Shown here piece after piece: positions 50,373 to 58,893 of a stretch of 64,000 nucleotides of DNA (its first letter is position 1; every line of letters begins with the position of its first letter). This DNA is from JAZDGX01 sp964482205 (lineage in GTDB: Bacteria; Eisenbacteria; RBG-16-71-46; CAIMUX01; WJJG01): NCBI GenBank assembly GCA_964482205.1, contig CAYZWI010000012.1:1-64000 (forward strand). Direction: 5' to 3'. Made by a program: the position numbers and the translations under genes. The notes below the pieces were generated by a model that worked only from the letters and a program-made list of their open reading frames with translations, was not told the DNA's origin and made no database searches.

Positions 50373-50938
50373 TCGCCGGCGCGCTCGGGCGGGATGTGAT
50401 CATCATGGGCACGATTCTGGCCATGATCGCGCTCGCCATGCTGCTGGTGACCCTGCGCCGCTCGAGCGAGGGTTGGACGCGCGCGGCGCGCGTGGGCGTG
50501 ATCGTCGTCGTGATCGGCGGGCTCGCCGCCTGGCAGTATCTGCGAAAGCAGGAGAAGGACTTCCGGGAAGCGAGCGCGCGGGACGCGATCGCGCTGATCT
50601 CGGTGGAAAAGCAGGTGGATGCGGTGAGCATGTTCGAAGACATCGTCCGCATCCACTTCCGTTTTCAAAACCGGAGCCGGCGGGCGGTCGAGACCTTCAG
50701 CGCCTCGTTTCAGGTGGAGGACGGTGAACTCGGGAAGATGATCGAGGACCATCTAAGCATTCCCGTCGCCCTCGAGCCGGGAGCGACGGGCACCTGGAGC
50801 GTGAAGTACTGGGCGAGCTGTCCTCAGCAGTTCACGACGAAAGAATGGGAAATGCTGGTCGCGCGGGACCTCAGCGATTTTGATGTGCAGTGGACTCCCG
50901 AAGCGCTCATCTTCCGGGACGGCCAGGCCCTGCGCTGA
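50369..50938 (+). CDS. Membrane-anchored protein of unknown function
   Basis: A 189-residue protein translationally coupled to the decarboxylase (ATGA) with GGGGAGGCGGG upstream. Two hydrophobic segments (about 10-28 and 42-60) are followed by a soluble beta-rich domain (about 85-180), probably FxLYD-like: FEDIVRIHFRFQNRSRRAVE and an ALEPGATGTWSVKYWA strand. No function is recognised. The pairing with a PLP decarboxylase could be incidental. Confidence 0.7.
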   Translation: MIAGALGRDVIIMGTILAMIALAMLLVTLRRSSEGWTRAARVGVIVVVIGGLAAWQYLRKQEKDFREASARDAIALISVEKQVDAVSMFEDIVRIHFRFQNRSRRAVETFSASFQVEDGELGKMIEDHLSIPVALEPGATGTWSVKYWASCPQQFTTKEWEMLVARDLSDFDVQWTPEALIFRDGQALR

Positions 50939-50976
50939 TATGTCCGCGCCCGGCCGTCCGCCGACGGCCTCGCCCG

Positions 50977-51729
50977 CTAGCGCGCCGAAGTCTTCACATC
51001 GCGCCGCAACAGCTGCAGCACATGCTGGCACGCTCTGCGCTTGGCGCAATCCGCCTCGTACTCGGCCGCGGGAGGGGTCGACGCGATTTGGCGGGCATGG
51101 ACGACTTCCCCCCCAACCACGAGCGCCATCCACTCGCCCGCGTTTCGCTGTGCAAGGGCGGCGAGTCCTTCGAGCGTCGACGCCGAAAGAGGCAGCAGCA
51201 AGTGCGGGTTCTCCCCATCGGCCACCCAGCTCGCCGGGGAGGCGAGCACGAGGCGCGCGGCGGGCCGGGCGGAGATCACGAAGAAGATGTTGGCCGCCTC
51301 GGCGTCCTTCGGAAGAAAATGCGGCCGCTGGAAGACCAGGCGTTCCGAATCCGCAACCGCTCCCAACTGCTTGCGATCGATTCCAGAGCGAAGGACGAGG
51401 TAGAACCCGTCCGGGAGCTTGCGGTCGATGGGCGGGAGTTCGGAGTTGAGCAGCACCACCTTGGCCTCCGCCTCCTCCTTCTCCCTCATGTCCTTGTTCT
51501 TTGCCCCGCCGGCCCATACGGCGGATGCCGCGCACACGACCGCGAGCGCGAGCAGAACCACCAGGCGCAGCGAGAAGATGGACAGCGAGCCGATCCGCCC
51601 ACGAACGCGGATGGGCGTCTGCGGGTGGGAGGAAAGGTGGCGCGCCGCACGGCCCGCCGGGCGAGCCGGACTCTCTGAATGGCGAGCGGGTGAACAGACA
51701 TTCCGAGCGGAGGGCGAATCGATGAACAT
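50977..51729 (-). CDS. Membrane-anchored protein with a SecDF P1-head-like domain
   Basis: The start at 51729 (MFIDSPSARN) has AAAGGATCGG upstream, giving 250 residues. After a basic region a single hydrophobic segment (about 49-70) precedes an extracytoplasmic domain. The block LLLPLSASTLEGLAALAQRN followed by GEWMALVVGGEVVHARQI resembles the P1 head of SecD. No second membrane domain or SecF-like portion is present, so it is not a translocon SecD. The C terminus ends in a Cys-containing helix. Function unknown. It converges on the 50.4-kb gene with a 38-base gap. Confidence 0.6.
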   Translation of the reverse strand: MFIDSPSARNVCSPARHSESPARPAGRAARHLSSHPQTPIRVRGRIGSLSIFSLRLVVLLALAVVCAASAVWAGGAKNKDMREKEEAEAKVVLLNSELPPIDRKLPDGFYLVLRSGIDRKQLGAVADSERLVFQRPHFLPKDAEAANIFFVISARPAARLVLASPASWVADGENPHLLLPLSASTLEGLAALAQRNAGEWMALVVGGEVVHARQIASTPPAAEYEADCAKRRACQHVLQLLRRDVKTSAR

Positions 51730-51821
51730 GGTCCGATCCTTTCTACCGACGAGACGGATGACGACCTGCGCGCTTCCCGCCTGTCCGTCATGCGTCTCTT
51801 CTTCCGGGGGAAAGCGTTCGC

Positions 51822-52025
51822 CTAGATTTTTCTCGCGGCGACGAGCTTCGCGAAGTGTTCGAACGAGCGGTCGTAGCTCCGTTCGGCCTCCTTCGGAAAA
51901 CAGCACCCGGGCAGCTCGCGCACGCGCACATGAGCTGCGATGCATTCGCAGCAAACGCCCTTGCGCGCGCACGGTTCATAGGTGCAGGCGCAGGTTCGCA
52001 TGCGGCTCGTCTTCTTGCATTCCAT
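51822..52025 (-). CDS. Small cysteine-rich protein (DUF6485-like)
   Basis: A 67-residue protein. The start at 52025 (MECKKTSRMRT) is set by GAGGTG upstream; a longer frame upstream is arginine-rich spacer. Cysteines are arranged CACTYEPCARKGVCCECI, then ELPGCCFPKEAE and a C-terminal YDRSFEHFAKLVA helix. The pattern suggests a metal-binding (zinc or iron-sulfur) protein and fits a widespread small family often seen in anaerobes. Function unknown. It lies 92 bases from the SecD-P1-like gene start. Confidence 0.75.
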   Translation of the reverse strand: MECKKTSRMRTCACTYEPCARKGVCCECIAAHVRVRELPGCCFPKEAERSYDRSFEHFAKLVAARKI

Positions 52026-52515
52026 CGAACACCTCGAAAACCGGCGGACGAGGGGAGGTTCCGCCGGAGGAACATGCCCTGGCGGCACCAAGGGCCCGCG
52101 CGGCTTACCGGGCCTCCCGGCATGCCCTGCCCGCTTGGCCGCCTGGCGGCGCTGGCCGCCAAGCCGCCTCCTTTCCTCCCGCCCATCCCCCTTCCATGTT
52201 CGGCCGGAATCTCGGGGGCCGATCCCCGCCCGCCTCGCGAAAAGGATTTTGGCCCGGAGTGCGCACCCCGCGATGGCGGATCCCGAACATCTTGCCGTTT
52301 CCAGCCGGCCCGTGCTCCGCGTCCGGCCGCCGGAAGCGCCCCCCGCCGTGCGCGGATCCATCTTCCCGTATCGGAGCCGCTCCCCGCTTGGCCACCCGCG
52401 CGCGGTCTTGTATCATAAGAGAGTCCAAGCGCATTCCAATGTCCATTTCCCGCAGTTCCGCGGGGCTCACGGATCGTGCGCGGCATCGAGAAGCGGCTCA
52501 ACCGGAGGAGGCATC
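52026..52515. other. Divergent intergenic region upstream of the PNGase F-like gene
   Basis: No further gene is supported in this 490-base stretch. It contains the leader of the small cysteine-rich gene on the left and a candidate promoter (52388-52416) toward the right. Confidence 0.4.
52388..52416 (+). promoter_or_regulatory. Candidate sigma-70-type promoter for the PNGase F-like gene
   Basis: TTGGCC (52388-52393), a 17-base spacer and TATCAT (52411-52416) match the consensus at 4 and 5 of 6 positions. The leader to the ATG would be about 95 bases. Confidence 0.45.
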
Positions 52516-53916
52516 ATGGTTCTCGCGCAACTTCGTCCGGGCATCGCTCGCATGAGCAGGCGTCTTGGGATGCTCGCCATCATCCTCGTCCTCATCGCGC
52601 CTTGCGCCCTGGCGGAGGCTGGCGACACCACCTGGGTCACGACCTTCGATCACGACTTCTACAACTGGGCCGATCCGCATGTGCAGACCTTCCAGTTCCC
52701 GCCTCCGGGCAATTGGGCGCAGATCCTGCTGTATTACAGGATTGAGTGCCCCCCGGCGCCTGGCGACTGCGATCCCTGGGACCGGCTGGGACACATTCGC
52801 GTGATCACATACGATTCTTCGATGACCGAAGTGCATTACGAGATCGCCCGGATCGTCACTCCCTACGACATCACGGGCCCCGGCTATCCCGGCTCGTGCA
52901 CCTGGACGCTGGATGTGAGCCACTACGAGACGCTGCTGCACGACTCGGTGACGCTGCGCAGCTACATCGAGTCGTGGATCGGGGGCAATCGAGGCTGGAT
53001 CGTGACGGTGCGCTTCGCCTTCATCGAGGGCGAGACGGAACTCGAGCCGTTTCGAATCACGAACTTGTGGACCTACGACTATCTCGTCTTCGGCGATCCC
53101 GCCCGGCCCATCGAGACGGCCTTGGCTCCCATGCAAGTCGCGCTCGACCCCGAGGCGGTCGCGTTCCGCGTCGTCGCCGCGGTGACCGGCCATGGGCAGG
53201 GCAACACCGACAACGCCGCGGAATTCGCGCGCAAGTGGCACGAGGTCGCAGTGGGAGACACCAGCTACGGGCATTACCTCTGGCGGCCGAACTGCGGCGG
53301 CAACGAGTGCAGCCCGCAGGGAGGCACCTGGCAATATCCGCGCGCGGGCTGGTGCCCGGGCAAGGAAGTGCGGCCGTGGGTCGTCGATATCACTGGCGAT
53401 GTCACTCCCGGCACGACGGCGACGGTCGACTATGATATCGAGCCGTATGTGAACTTCTGCCGCCCCACGAATCCCGAATGCGTGGACAACGTCACCTGCG
53501 CCGACTGCGACTACAACTACGAAGGTCACGGCGAACCGTACTTCTGCTTCAACGCGCAGCTGGTGGAATTCCGCCGCCATGCGAGCGCGATCGGCGAGGA
53601 TGCGTTTGCGCCTGCGCCTTCGGCCGCTTGGGTGGGACAGGGAAGCCCGAATCCCTTCACGCGGAGCGTCTCGATTCCCTACGGGCTGGCTCTCGGCGGA
53701 GAAGCGATCATCTCGATCTACACGCCGGAGGGGCGTCTCCTGCGCGAGATCGCCCGCCGGCACGACGCGCCCGGCGCGTTCTCGTGCGTGTGGGATGGAC
53801 GCGACGACGCCGGCCAGAACGCGGCGCCCGGAATCTACTTCTATCGCGTGCGCCTGTCCGGCTGCGCGGCGGCCGAGGCCGTCCCCTCGTCGGGGCGCGT
53901 GATCCGGCTGGACTGA
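52516..53916 (+). CDS. Secreted PNGase F-like peptide-N-glycosidase with FlgD-type C-terminal domain
   Basis: A 466-residue exported protein: signal peptide (about 13-34), then two beta-sandwich domains of the PNGase F type. Domain 1 (about 37-195) contains CDPWDRLGHIRVITYD with Asp89 in the place of catalytic Asp60 of Elizabethkingia PNGase F, EIARIVTPYDI, and YIESWI with Glu152 and Trp154 matching Glu118/Trp120. Domain 2 (about 200-355) has NCGGNECSPQGGTWQYPRAG followed by WCPG. The last 90 residues are a FlgD Ig-like module (SPNPFTRSVSIPYGL ... GIYFYRVRL), common in FCB secreted proteins. GGAGGAGGCATC precedes the ATG. It would remove N-glycans from glycoproteins outside the cell. Confidence 0.85.
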   Translation: MVLAQLRPGIARMSRRLGMLAIILVLIAPCALAEAGDTTWVTTFDHDFYNWADPHVQTFQFPPPGNWAQILLYYRIECPPAPGDCDPWDRLGHIRVITYDSSMTEVHYEIARIVTPYDITGPGYPGSCTWTLDVSHYETLLHDSVTLRSYIESWIGGNRGWIVTVRFAFIEGETELEPFRITNLWTYDYLVFGDPARPIETALAPMQVALDPEAVAFRVVAAVTGHGQGNTDNAAEFARKWHEVAVGDTSYGHYLWRPNCGGNECSPQGGTWQYPRAGWCPGKEVRPWVVDITGDVTPGTTATVDYDIEPYVNFCRPTNPECVDNVTCADCDYNYEGHGEPYFCFNAQLVEFRRHASAIGEDAFAPAPSAAWVGQGSPNPFTRSVSIPYGLALGGEAIISIYTPEGRLLREIARRHDAPGAFSCVWDGRDDAGQNAAPGIYFYRVRLSGCAAAEAVPSSGRVIRLD

Positions 53917-53974
53917 TGCCGCCACGGGGGCGGCGTGCGCGCCGGCCTGAACTGGCTACAGGAGAAACCCGACC

Positions 53975-54373
53975 ATGGACAAGCTCGAGGAGATCTTTCG
54001 CCGCCAAGGGGAACTCAACCGCTTCACTTTCGAGAAGAACGGGCTCGTGAACTTCGACCAGATCCCGCGCGATCGCGGCCTGCAGAATGTGTGGGTTCGC
54101 AAGTACGCGCTCGCCATGACGCAGGAGATCTCCGAGCTGGTCGATTCGACCAACTGGAAATGGTGGCGCACGAAGGTGGATCTCTTCGACGAGCAGAACC
54201 TGAAGGTCGAGCTGATCGACATTCTCCACTTCTGGGTGAGCGCCTGCCAGGTGATGGGCCTTTCGCCCGACGATGTCCTGCGCATGTACACCCAGAAGAA
54301 CGCGATCAACGCCGAGCGCCAGAAGAGCGGGTATCTCGAGAAGAACGACGCCGACAACCGCACCATCGGCTGA
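53975..54373 (+). CDS. Dimeric dUTPase-like all-alpha NTP pyrophosphohydrolase
   Basis: A 132-residue all-helical protein of the dUTPase_2/MazG-like superfamily, which hydrolyses dUTP or related nucleotides to monophosphate. Visible metal-binding helices are ALAMTQEISELVDSTNWKWW (about 46-65, ExxE type) and VELIDILHFWVSACQVMGL (about 78-96, ExxD type). AGGAGA precedes the ATG. The short length and single domain fit the small bacterial family. It would keep uracil out of DNA if dUTP is the substrate. It follows the PNGase F-like gene by 58 bases. Confidence 0.82.
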   Translation: MDKLEEIFRRQGELNRFTFEKNGLVNFDQIPRDRGLQNVWVRKYALAMTQEISELVDSTNWKWWRTKVDLFDEQNLKVELIDILHFWVSACQVMGLSPDDVLRMYTQKNAINAERQKSGYLEKNDADNRTIG

Positions 54374-54427
54374 ACGATATCGAGCGCCCGCCCCCCTTGC
54401 CTGGGAACGGCCGTCTCGCGCGCGCGA

Positions 54428-56257
54428 TCACTCCACGGTGACGCTCTTCGCCAGGTTCTTCGGCTGATCGATCGGGCAATTGCGCAACGAGGCGAATTCG
54501 TAGGCGAAGAGCTGCACGGCGACTGTGGTCAGGAAGGGCGAGAGGATCTCGTCCACTTCGGGCAGCACGAGCACCGCATCCGAGAACTGGGCCAGCTCGC
54601 CCGCCTCGCGGGTGGTGATCGCGAGCACGGTCCCCTGGCGGGCCCGCACTTCCTGCAGATTCGTGAAGGTGCGGTTGAAGACCGAGTCGCGCGGCATGAC
54701 GAAGATCGAGGCGAACTTGTCGTCGATCAGCGCGATCGGTCCGTGCTTCATCTCCGCCGCCGAGTAGCCCTCCGCGTGCACATAGGCGATTTCCTTCAGC
54801 TTGAGCGCCCCTTCCAGCGAGACGGGGTAGGAATAGCCGCGCCCCAGGTAATAGAAGTTCTCGGCCTCGGCGAAGCGCATGGCCGCTTCGCGAATCTGCG
54901 GCCGGAGCGCGCAAATCTCGCGGATCTTGTCGGGCAGCAAGGCGATCTCGTCGATCAGCTGCCGGCCGCGGGCGAGCGAGAGATCGCGCATGCGGCCGAC
55001 GAGCAGGGCGAAGAGAAAGAGGGCCATCATCGTGTTCAGCATCGTCTTGGTCGAGGCGACGGCGTACTCGAAGCCCGCGTGGATGTAGATGCCCGCGCCC
55101 GTCTCGCGCGCGATCGTGCTCGCCACGCGGTTCACGATCCCGAGCACCTTGCCGCCTTTGCGGATCACCTCGCGCATCGCCATGATCGTGTCGGCGGTCT
55201 CGCCCGACTGCGAGATCGCGAAGAAGAGGGTGTTCTTCCCGACGATCGGGTTGCTGTAGCGATACTCGGGCGCGTACTCGGCGGTGGTCTCGATGCGCGC
55301 GAGCTCGCCGATCATGCGCGCCCCCACCGCTCCGGCGAGATACGAGGTGCCGCATCCGAGCAGGCGGACGCGGTCGATGTCGAGGAAATCGCGCGGACGC
55401 ATGTTCAGCCCGCCCAGACGGGCGGTGCCGAACTCGCGCTGGATCCGGCCGCGGAAGCAGTCCTCCAGCGCTTCGGGCTGCTCCATGATTTCCTTCAGCA
55501 TGAAGTGCGGGTAGGCGCCTTTGTCGGCGACGGTCAGTGGAATGTCGAGCATGCTCCAGTCGAAGGCGGCGGTCACTTGCCCTGATCCGCGCCGGACTTC
55601 GTGCTCCTTGCCGTTCAGGACGGCGATGTCGCCGTCTTCGAGATGCACGACGCGGTCGGCCCGCCCCACGATGGCGACCGCGTCGGAAGCGACCAGCGAG
55701 CCGTCTTCGCCGATGCCCACGATCAAGGGAGAGCCGCGCCTCGCGGCGACGATCTTGCCCGGCTCGTTGACATGCATCACGGCGATGCCGTAGGTGCCTT
55801 CCACTTCGCGCAAGGCCAGCGCAACCGCCTCTTCAAGATTGCCGTTCAAATGCTCGGCGATGAGATGGGCGAGCACTTCGGTGTCGGTCTCGGAGAGGAA
55901 GCGATGGCCCCGGGCTTCGAGCGCCTTCTTCAGCGCGCGATAGTTGTCGATCACCCCGTTGTGCACCAGCGCGACGCGGCCGTCGGAATCGGTGTGCGGA
56001 TGCGCGTTGACGTCGGTGGGCGCGCCGTGCGTGGCCCAGCGAGTGTGGGCGATGCCGGTTCTCAGTTCGAGATCCTCGGGGAGATCGCCCCACAGGTCGT
56101 CGACCTTGCCCGCCTTCTTGCGAATCCAGATCCGGCGGTGCACTTGCCAGGCGAGTCCGGCGGAATCGTATCCCCGGTATTCAAGCCTCTTCAGGCCTTC
56201 CATCAGCAAGCCGCCCGGGAGTTTGCGAACGCCGGAAATGCCTACGATTCCGCACAT
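54428..56257 (-). CDS. glmS: Glutamine-fructose-6-phosphate aminotransferase (isomerizing)
   Basis: Makes glucosamine-6-phosphate for cell-wall and lipopolysaccharide precursors. The start at 56257 is fixed by the N-terminal nucleophile: after Met removal Cys2 of MCGIVGISG is the glutaminase residue. The glutaminase domain (about 1-240) shows LEYRGYDSAG and TRWATHG. Two SIS domains follow with GCGTSYLAGAVGARMIGEL, SQSGETADTIMA and GRGYSYPVSLEGALKLKEI. The C terminus ends NCPIDQPKNLAKSVTVE as expected. Length (609) is normal. GGAAGAGAGC lies upstream. No glmS ribozyme was recognised in the 135-base leader. Confidence 0.97.
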   Translation of the reverse strand: MCGIVGISGVRKLPGGLLMEGLKRLEYRGYDSAGLAWQVHRRIWIRKKAGKVDDLWGDLPEDLELRTGIAHTRWATHGAPTDVNAHPHTDSDGRVALVHNGVIDNYRALKKALEARGHRFLSETDTEVLAHLIAEHLNGNLEEAVALALREVEGTYGIAVMHVNEPGKIVAARRGSPLIVGIGEDGSLVASDAVAIVGRADRVVHLEDGDIAVLNGKEHEVRRGSGQVTAAFDWSMLDIPLTVADKGAYPHFMLKEIMEQPEALEDCFRGRIQREFGTARLGGLNMRPRDFLDIDRVRLLGCGTSYLAGAVGARMIGELARIETTAEYAPEYRYSNPIVGKNTLFFAISQSGETADTIMAMREVIRKGGKVLGIVNRVASTIARETGAGIYIHAGFEYAVASTKTMLNTMMALFLFALLVGRMRDLSLARGRQLIDEIALLPDKIREICALRPQIREAAMRFAEAENFYYLGRGYSYPVSLEGALKLKEIAYVHAEGYSAAEMKHGPIALIDDKFASIFVMPRDSVFNRTFTNLQEVRARQGTVLAITTREAGELAQFSDAVLVLPEVDEILSPFLTTVAVQLFAYEFASLRNCPIDQPKNLAKSVTVE

Positions 56258-56392
56258 GCTCTCTTCCTTTCCACGCAAGCGCCGCAGGGAAACCGGAAAT
56301 GAGATGGAAGGGAAAGCGGGCGGCCGGCTGCCACGAGGACTCTGTGGGCCTTCAGCGAGCTCGGGGGGTTCAGTCCCGCTGTCGACTTCCGT

Positions 56393-56656
56393 CTAGCCGT
56401 AGATCATCCTGCGAATCTGCCGTTCCGATAACGGACTCGGATGCACCAATATGCGCGCCAGCTCTTCGCGAATCTGCGCATAGATGTCGCGATTGCGCAT
56501 CTTCTGCGCGCGCAGCTCTTTGTGCCTCAACATGATCCAGGAGCGAAGATCCAGAGGGTACCAGGACTTGACCTCGCTCAGGATCTTGGCGAGCACAGAG
56601 GAATCGAGCCCTGTGACATCGTGAAGATGCGCAATGAGGGCTTCCTCATTCCCCAT
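56393..56656 (-). CDS. Conserved small protein of unknown function
   Basis: An 87-residue protein. The start ATG at 56656 (MGNEEALIAHLHD) lies 6 bases after AGGAGGT; the preceding in-frame ATG is too close to that site. The product is helical, with a middle RHKELRAQKMRNRDIYAQIR helix and the C terminus LSERQIRRMIYG, an ending shared by a broadly distributed small-protein family. No activity is known. It is upstream of glmS on the same strand (135-base gap). Confidence 0.7.
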   Translation of the reverse strand: MGNEEALIAHLHDVTGLDSSVLAKILSEVKSWYPLDLRSWIMLRHKELRAQKMRNRDIYAQIREELARILVHPSPLSERQIRRMIYG

Positions 56657-56908
56657 CCCCATACCTCCTAGGGGTGCCCCACTCAATCGGCGACCTGGCG
56701 GCGCGGGACCCGGCGTTACCCTCTCCCCGCCCGGAGGATCGACGGATTCTGTCCCGAGCTGAAAAGGAAATCAACTTATATACCCAGTATCGGGCAGGAA
56801 GATTCCAATAGTAGGAGATATCCGCTCTCGGGTTCGTGGAATTCCTCGATAGGACGATCCGCCCGCCACGCAGGTCTGGCCAGGGTCCATGCGCTGGCCC
56901 GTGCCTGA
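56657..56908. other. Intergenic region, nothing distinct
   Basis: A 252-base gap. An AT-richer patch around 56770-56830 is the only notable feature. No gene or clear site is seen. Confidence 0.4.
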
Positions 56909-57391
56909 TCACCGCCCGGGTGAGCCCTCCACCCGATGGAACAGCAGCACGGCGATCACTGCCCCGAAGGAGGTGCTGAGCATTTGAAACGCCGGCGCGG
57001 TCACGACGGCGAAGAAGACCATGCGGGCGACCGGCCCGCTTTGCGGCATGGGTAGCAGCGGGATCCATCCGGCGGCGGAACTGTAAGGCCCCGCCCACCG
57101 GACGACGAGCATCATCGCCCCGAGCTGGATCCAGCACAGCAGCACCGTAGCCGCGGAAGAAGTGAGCGCCCACCAGAAGGCCGTCTGCAGCGCTGCCCAC
57201 GGGCCGCCGTCCTGCTCTGCCGCTCGTCCGCGCTTCAAAGCGCGCCAGGCGATGGCCGCGCCGACAGGGAACCCGGCGGCGACATTGAACACGGGAATGC
57301 CTTGGAAGACGAAGAGCCCGACGATCGTCAGGACCAGGTATGCGATGACGAGGAAAGTTCGCAAAGCCCGCTCATCCCCCGCGCTTGTCAC
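56909..57391 (-). CDS. Four-helix membrane protein, unknown function
   Basis: A 160-residue protein starting with GTG at 57391, overlapping the rpoN stop (GTGA), so translated with rpoN. Hydrophobic segments at about 11-30, 36-50, 70-97 and 120-150 (TFLVIAYLVLTIVGLFVFQG, VAAGFPVGAAIAWRA, SSAATVLLCWIQLGAMMLVV, MVFFAVVTAPAFQMLSTSFG). No family recognised. Genes after rpoN are usually hpf or PTS-Ntr genes, so this arrangement is unusual. Confidence 0.65.
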   Translation of the reverse strand: MTSAGDERALRTFLVIAYLVLTIVGLFVFQGIPVFNVAAGFPVGAAIAWRALKRGRAAEQDGGPWAALQTAFWWALTSSAATVLLCWIQLGAMMLVVRWAGPYSSAAGWIPLLPMPQSGPVARMVFFAVVTAPAFQMLSTSFGAVIAVLLFHRVEGSPGR

Positions 57392-58893
57392 CCGGCGGGT
57401 TCCGCGGCCTCTCGTTCCGACTCGGCCGGCTTCTCGATCCGATTCATGGCCCGCCGCACGCTGCGCTTGAGGGCGAAGTAGCCGCCGAGCATGCGCCGGT
57501 ACTTGTTGATCGTCCGGCGTTGCACCGCGTAGCCGCGCAGGCGCATGCGCTCGGCGAGCTCGTCATCGGTGAAGGCGTTGCCGTCGCGCTCGGTCGTCAT
57601 GATCTCGCGCAGCACTTCGCGGGCCGCCGCGCCCGACGCCTTGCCGACCGCCTGCGAAAAGAAGGCCGAAAGCGGAATGCAGCCCCGGGGAGTGTCGGCG
57701 AAACGGCCGTTGATCAAGCGCGAGATCACGCTCTCGTCTCGGCCGACCACTTCGGCGATCTCGCGTTGGGTGAGCGGCCGGAGATAGCGAATGCCGCGGT
57801 CCAGAAAGTCCCACTGGCGTTCGACGATCGCGCGCACGGTGTCGAGGAGCAGATTCCGCCGTTGCTCGACGATTCCGTGAAGAAAGCGCGCCTGTTTCAC
57901 TTTCTGGGTCAGGAACTGGCGCGTTCCCGCCGGGAGCGTCTCCCGCTGGCGGGCCATCGCAATGAACTTCTGGCTGAGGCTCAAACGCACGATGGCGCTG
58001 CCGTTGTATCGCACTTCATAGCGGCCCGGGCCGTGGATCTCCGGATGCTCGGGGAGAATGAGCACCTCGGGCCGCATGCTGTTCGTGTCGAAGCTCTCTT
58101 CGGCGACGCCGACCGTGGGCACGAAGTGCAGCTTGGCGAGCTGCTCGAAGACGAAGGAAGTGTCGACCTTGAACCGCGCGGACAGACGCGCCAGCTCGCG
58201 TTCCTTGCCCTCGCGCAAGAGCTTGTAGCCTTCCACGAGAAGCTCGATCCACTGCTCCTTGCCCATGCGCTTCAACTGGATCGTGATCGATTCCTCCAGG
58301 TTGAAGGCGCAGATGCCGGGCGGCTCGAGGGTGTCCTTCAGCTTCTGCAGCGTCCGGGCGACCTCCTGCTCGCTGACGGGCTCGTCCACATAGGCGCTGA
58401 TGTCGGGAGCGAGCTCCGCGACGCCACGCGTCATGAAGCCGCGCGAATCCACGTCCTGGACGAGGAATTCGCCGATCTTCTCTTCCTTGCCCGAGAAATT
58501 CAAATGCACCTGCTCGAGCAGGTCGTCGTGCAAGGTCTTGGCCGGGACGAGCCGCAGGATGGGGTCGGTCCACTCTTCTTCGCGCGCCCGGTCGGATCCC
58601 GCCCACGAGCCTCCCCCCTGATTGGGGTCTTCTCCCAGCTCGGCGATGTCCTGAAGCAGGCGCTCGTCCCACTCCTCGGACGTGTCCTTGCTGTCGCGTT
58701 CGGCGGCCGCGTCGGTGGCGGAGGTCTCGGAGGGATTGTTGATTTCGAGAACCGGATTCTCTTCGGCGATGGCCTCGAGCTCCTGATTGAAATCGAGAAT
58801 GGGGAGAGCCAGCAAGCGCATGGTCATCAACATCTGCGGAGTGATGATCAGCTCCTGGCCCATCCTCAAGCTGATGCTCATCGTCGGCTTCAT
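57388..58893 (-). CDS. rpoN: RNA polymerase sigma-54 factor
   Basis: Alternative sigma factor that needs an ATP-dependent enhancer-binding activator. The 501-residue protein has region I with the glutamine-poor N terminus LGLs-like SLRMGQELIITPQMLMTM (about 8-25) and NQELEAIAEENPVLEI, an acidic region II (about 60-110), the core-binding domain with LEPPGICAFNLEESITIQL, and the DNA-binding region with LTQREIAEVVGRDESVISRL. The RpoN box reads VQRRTINKYRRMLG against the usual ARRTVAKYRE, with the first A replaced by Q but the R-R-T-x-x-K-Y core retained. A downstream membrane gene overlaps the stop. Confidence 0.95.
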   Translation of the reverse strand: MKPTMSISLRMGQELIITPQMLMTMRLLALPILDFNQELEAIAEENPVLEINNPSETSATDAAAERDSKDTSEEWDERLLQDIAELGEDPNQGGGSWAGSDRAREEEWTDPILRLVPAKTLHDDLLEQVHLNFSGKEEKIGEFLVQDVDSRGFMTRGVAELAPDISAYVDEPVSEQEVARTLQKLKDTLEPPGICAFNLEESITIQLKRMGKEQWIELLVEGYKLLREGKERELARLSARFKVDTSFVFEQLAKLHFVPTVGVAEESFDTNSMRPEVLILPEHPEIHGPGRYEVRYNGSAIVRLSLSQKFIAMARQRETLPAGTRQFLTQKVKQARFLHGIVEQRRNLLLDTVRAIVERQWDFLDRGIRYLRPLTQREIAEVVGRDESVISRLINGRFADTPRGCIPLSAFFSQAVGKASGAAAREVLREIMTTERDGNAFTDDELAERMRLRGYAVQRRTINKYRRMLGGYFALKRSVRRAMNRIEKPAESEREAAEPAG

